A stretch of 64,000 nucleotides of DNA from Epiperipatus broadwayi (taxonomy: Eukaryota > Onychophora > Udeonychophora > Euonychophora > Peripatidae): contig JAQFVV010006200.1 of the NCBI GenBank assembly GCA_028023455.1, forward strand, positions 4,505,860 to 4,569,859, read 5' to 3'. The translations under genes and the position numbers were made by a program. This document shows positions 60,790-64,000 of the stretch, in pieces. The notes beneath the pieces were generated by a model. It searched no databases. It was not told where the DNA came from and saw nothing but the letters and a program-made list of their open reading frames with translations. Each line of letters opens with the position of its first letter. The stretch's first letter is position 1.

Positions 60790-61225
60790 TATATTGGACT
60801 ATTTCCATCATCTAATATGAAAGATTGAATGTCTTTAGAAAAATTAATTTTATTTAAAAGTCAATCTAGTGTGACTAAACATAATGTATAGAACCAGTAA
60901 ACTTTGCTCTTAGGAAAAAATAACAAATCAGGAGGAACCTCATAGATAAGTATATGAAATTTCTACTGACTGTTGCCTTTGGTAGAATGATTCAGTTGGT
61001 TAGAGTGTTACCTTAAAATTCAATACTCAAAAATCTAAGGATCCAGGTTCAATTTCCATGCTAGAACTGTCACTGGTTAGGCCAACATCATTTGAAGAAA
61101 AGAGAGTAATACCTCTTGAAGAATTCTTGAAGAATTATGTGTATGCAATTACTAACTGTTAAATGTGATTGAAAAATTTAAATGAAATTGATTTTTCTAA
61201 AGACATTCAATACTATCCTCACAAA
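60790..61225. mobile_element. Family E inverted repeat enclosing a tRNA-like SINE
   Basis: Arms gaatgtctttagaaaaattaa (about 60828) and its complement (about 61190-61212) are separated by about 340 bp. The outer flank (tattggactattt...catcatctaatat) and arms match the compact hairpin at 1.12-1.25 kb, so the extra DNA, including the SINE head, may be an insertion into or alternative form of the same element. Confidence 0.6.
60970..61085 (+). mobile_element. tRNA-derived SINE head
   Basis: TGATTCAGTTGGTTAGAGTG (A-box region) and GGTTCAATTTCC (B box, 61046-61057) are spaced as in a tRNA. The anticodon region is degenerate. It is a third tRNA-related sequence type in the window. Probably a degraded Pol III retroposon rather than a tRNA gene. 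Confidence 0.6.
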
Positions 61226-62755
61226 CTTTCAGGAAAACACTCTTTGGTGTTTTATAGGCTAATTAAAAAAACTAGAAATTCTGCTTTGGTGATTGATATC
61301 AATTTGAGGCTATTTCAGTTTTATTCTTTGCAAATATCACTGACGTATTATTAGGTAGATGATACCAATCGCTACTGTGATTCCAATTAGTTACACACTT
61401 GTATAATTGTTTCCAAAAATATTCGTGTCAATGATATATATTTGTTTTTTTCACATTTTATTTATATTGTTTTATAGCACATATATATATAATGTCTTTA
61501 CATGTGTATGTAAGTGAAACTTTATCTAAGGTAATTGTAACAATTAGATAATAAGATACTATTTATCATTGTTTGTTATCTCTTTTTAACATGTTTTGTT
61601 GTAACATCTCAAATAAAAAAGTTCTTATGTCATTAAATTCGCAACAAAAATTACAGATTATATAAAAAAAAATATTAAAAAGAAGACTATCTTCACCTGC
61701 TGCAATGCTTTAGGTTTGAATTGTTTTAATCACAGAAATTATTTGAGGAAAATATAAATACGATTAGTAACAAATTTATTTGTGTTCGTAATTGCAGAAA
61801 AATCTCACCCGGAAAAATATTTTAAAAGCACTTTGGATAGTAATTAGGTTATGCCAAGATAATAAATCAAAGAAGATATATATAAAAGTAAATAAACCTG
61901 TGTTTGTTTCAATTTGGAACAAAAGAATTTAAAATTTTAAATTATCAATGTCATCCGTGGCTTCTTGCCGAAAACAACTAACTCTAAATTATTTCTTTTA
62001 AAAGTATTAATTTTAAACCGAACTTGAGTTTAAGTAACGAAAAATAAATTGTATTATAAATTTTGTTTTATAATCAGATAACTAATCTATTTGTGTTTTA
62101 AGAGTAGCTAGATATCCATTTAGCCCAGCTTATCTCTACCATGAATCTTTAACTTATTCTTAAAACAACTTTTATAAATAAAAGGTTACCTTGACAATCG
62201 ATTGAATATTCAACTAGCTTTGAGCAAAATCAAATTTACTTCTAAATAATTAAAATAAATGGTTGAGAACAACACAGTTTAGAAAGCAAGCATACCTATA
62301 TGTTATGCTTCAAATAGGGGATGGAAAAGGCTTAAAAAATTTTTTTTAGGCTATCAGACTTGAGATTTTTTTCCTGGCAGCAGGTCCATTTCTAATCTAG
62401 TTTATTATACCATATTAGTTAGTAAATGAGTATCTAACTATATTCAAATCCTTACTATATACAACTAACAAGCTTGGTGATTGCTGCACTCCCCCTCCTC
62501 CAACTATTGTTTCGCAATGAAAGATTATGAGAGAGATTTTGGTTCTGGAGTTAGCTATTTAAAGGATATTTTACGTTACAGCACTTAACTGTTTATTTCT
62601 AGGCTAAATAATTACAAACGTCTTGCTTTTTTGAAAAATTATTAACTATGTGAAAAGATTTCAAATTTAAACCTGGTTTGAAATCCAAGCCATGATCATG
62701 GCAGACAATGTTCTCACCATTAAAATTGGAACCTTGAAAAGGCTGATTTTCTAAC
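61225..62755. other. No gene seen
   Basis: AT-rich sequence. A weak match to family D (ggttaccttgacaatcgattg) lies near 62184. Confidence 0.45.
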
Positions 62756-62759
62756 TTAG

Positions 62760-62817
62760 AATAATAACAACAACAATAATGATGATGATGATGATAATGA
62801 TGATGATGATGATGATG

Positions 62818-62851
<34 letters not shown>

Positions 62852-62852
62852 G
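62760..62852. repeat. (GAT)n/(AAT)n microsatellite
   Basis: Imperfect aacaacaat, then gatgat and aataat triplets over about 90 bp. Confidence 0.95.
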
Positions 62853-63199
62853 TAAACCTTATTCCTGTCGCCATGTTCATTCCAAGAATTCCTGCTTCAA
62901 ATCCTAAAAGTTTGCTCAATACCCTCTTTATTAAAGGTAAATTTTACACCTTATTAAAGATAGAATAAAACTTGATTACATAGCTTTTTTAAAAAAATTT
63001 CCATGTGTGTATCTAGAAAAATTTAATCACATTTATTTTTGACCAACATGAGAAATAAAATAAAGATGGCAACCTTGTTTTAAAAATTGTATAGTTATAG
63101 TCTCACAGCAAATCTTAGTTTTTTTCTGGATGTCAGTTGCAAGTTCTCAAGCTTCAACCCCAAAAATTTGCTCAATGCCATCACTATTAAAGATGAAAC

Positions 63200-63482
63200 T
63201 CATAATAATTTGTATTTTTCTATTTTCCCAAGATTAAATTTAAGCTGACTGGTATTTTCCCATTTTCCCAAGATGCAATTCATGCTGATTAATATTTACA
63301 TTTTCCCAAGATGCAATCCATTCTAACTAGTGTTTTTTCATTTTCTTCAGATACAATACATGATGACTAGTCTTTTCCTATTCTCCCAAAATGCAATTTA
63401 TGCCAACTAGTATTTTTTAATTTGTCCAAGATGCAATTCATACAAAACAGGATTTTTCCATTTTCCCAAGATGCAACAAATG
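63200..63482. repeat. Minisatellite, about six units of about 44-46 bp
   Basis: Each unit has cattttcccaagatgcaatt, then catgctgact/agtattttt, with about 20% divergence between units. Open frames across it are incidental. Confidence 0.8.
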
Positions 63483-63484
63483 AA

Positions 63485-64000
63485 CAATAAGATTTAGCTA
63501 TGGAAACTATAGTACTCTCACCAAACGAGCTGACTTTTTGTGGGATCATCAACTTCAACCTTTCCCCGTCCATATGTTTTTAATCATACTATCATGCATT
63601 TCCACATATTTTTTTCAATACCACATTTAAAATTTCTATGTAAACCTAATTTGACATATGTATCTTCTTATGTAATAATTATTTTTTTTTTAAATTAATG
63701 TAAATCATGTTTTCTTTCCTATCACAACCAAGATTGTAAAACATTTTTATATATGTAATATCATGAATCAATTTGTATCTAAGACTTCATGTTTTCAAAT
63801 GTAACTTATGTAACCCTTTTTGAGTCTCAATAGATTACTCTTTGATACATCATCATCATCATCAGCAGCATAAAAATTGATAAATATATTAAGCTTTAAA
63901 TATAAGAATAACATCAATAAATTTTGTTCTTAAAGCTTGCAAGATTATACAGTACCATAAATCTTAATTATTATTTGTAGTTTAGAAGTAAAGAATAAAT
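63485..64000. other. No gene seen
   Basis: AT-rich sequence with a short (CAT)n run near 63850. Confidence 0.5.

Overview
This is a strongly AT-rich metazoan nuclear segment, most likely from an invertebrate. The mix of retroelements (Penelope-like, L1/Tx1-like, RTE-like, tRNA-derived SINEs), long microsatellites and near absence of long open frames argues against bacteria, viruses or organelles. I recognise no cellular gene. The only long coding sequences belong to transposable elements, and the window reads as intergenic or deep intronic DNA built from layered insertions. The species cannot be fixed from sequence alone.

Layout. From 1 to 17 kb: AT-rich DNA with scattered repeats, a 3' relic of an RTE-type LINE (3970-4800), tRNA-like SINEs, hairpin elements and several copies of a repeat called family B here. 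From 15.4 to 16.2 kb, two family B units lie head to tail. From 17.8 to 29 kb: foldback elements called family A (17.8, 22.7 and 28.2 kb), more family B, SINEs and microsatellites. From 30 to 42.5 kb: mostly unassigned DNA, a solo Penelope-type terminal motif (33.8 kb) and a family B cluster (36.1-36.6 kb). From 42.5 to 45.3 kb: a Penelope-like element on the minus strand with one uninterrupted 782-residue reverse transcriptase plus GIY-YIG endonuclease ORF. From 46.5 to 55.6 kb: a nest, in which an old minus-strand RTE-type LINE is interrupted by a family A element (47.8 kb) and by a full-length two-ORF LINE (48552-54846) with an 18-19 bp target-site duplication. From 55.6 to 64 kb: AT-rich DNA with a long inverted repeat enclosing a tRNA-like SINE, plus satellites.

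The most interesting signal is a set of hammerhead self-cleaving ribozyme motifs inside the short repeats. Family B carries CUGAUGA, a GUGCUG/CAGCAC stem II, GAAA, a tiny stem III and a closing stem I made from flanking sequence (type I topology). Three copies have an intact core (15.56, 36.22 and 36.32 kb). Family A carries a different hammerhead (CUGAnGA, short stem II, GAAAC, UAGUC, then UGGGGA pairing with UCCUCA), intact at 17.92 and 47.93 kb, within foldback elements flanked by 13-15 bp target duplications. A third, decayed form (family C) lies at 5.0 and 45.8 kb. Hammerheads are known in Penelope-like elements and in animal retrozymes. I infer that these are non-autonomous, ribozyme-bearing retroelements possibly mobilised by a Penelope-like enzyme such as the one encoded here. 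The link is not proven by the sequence.
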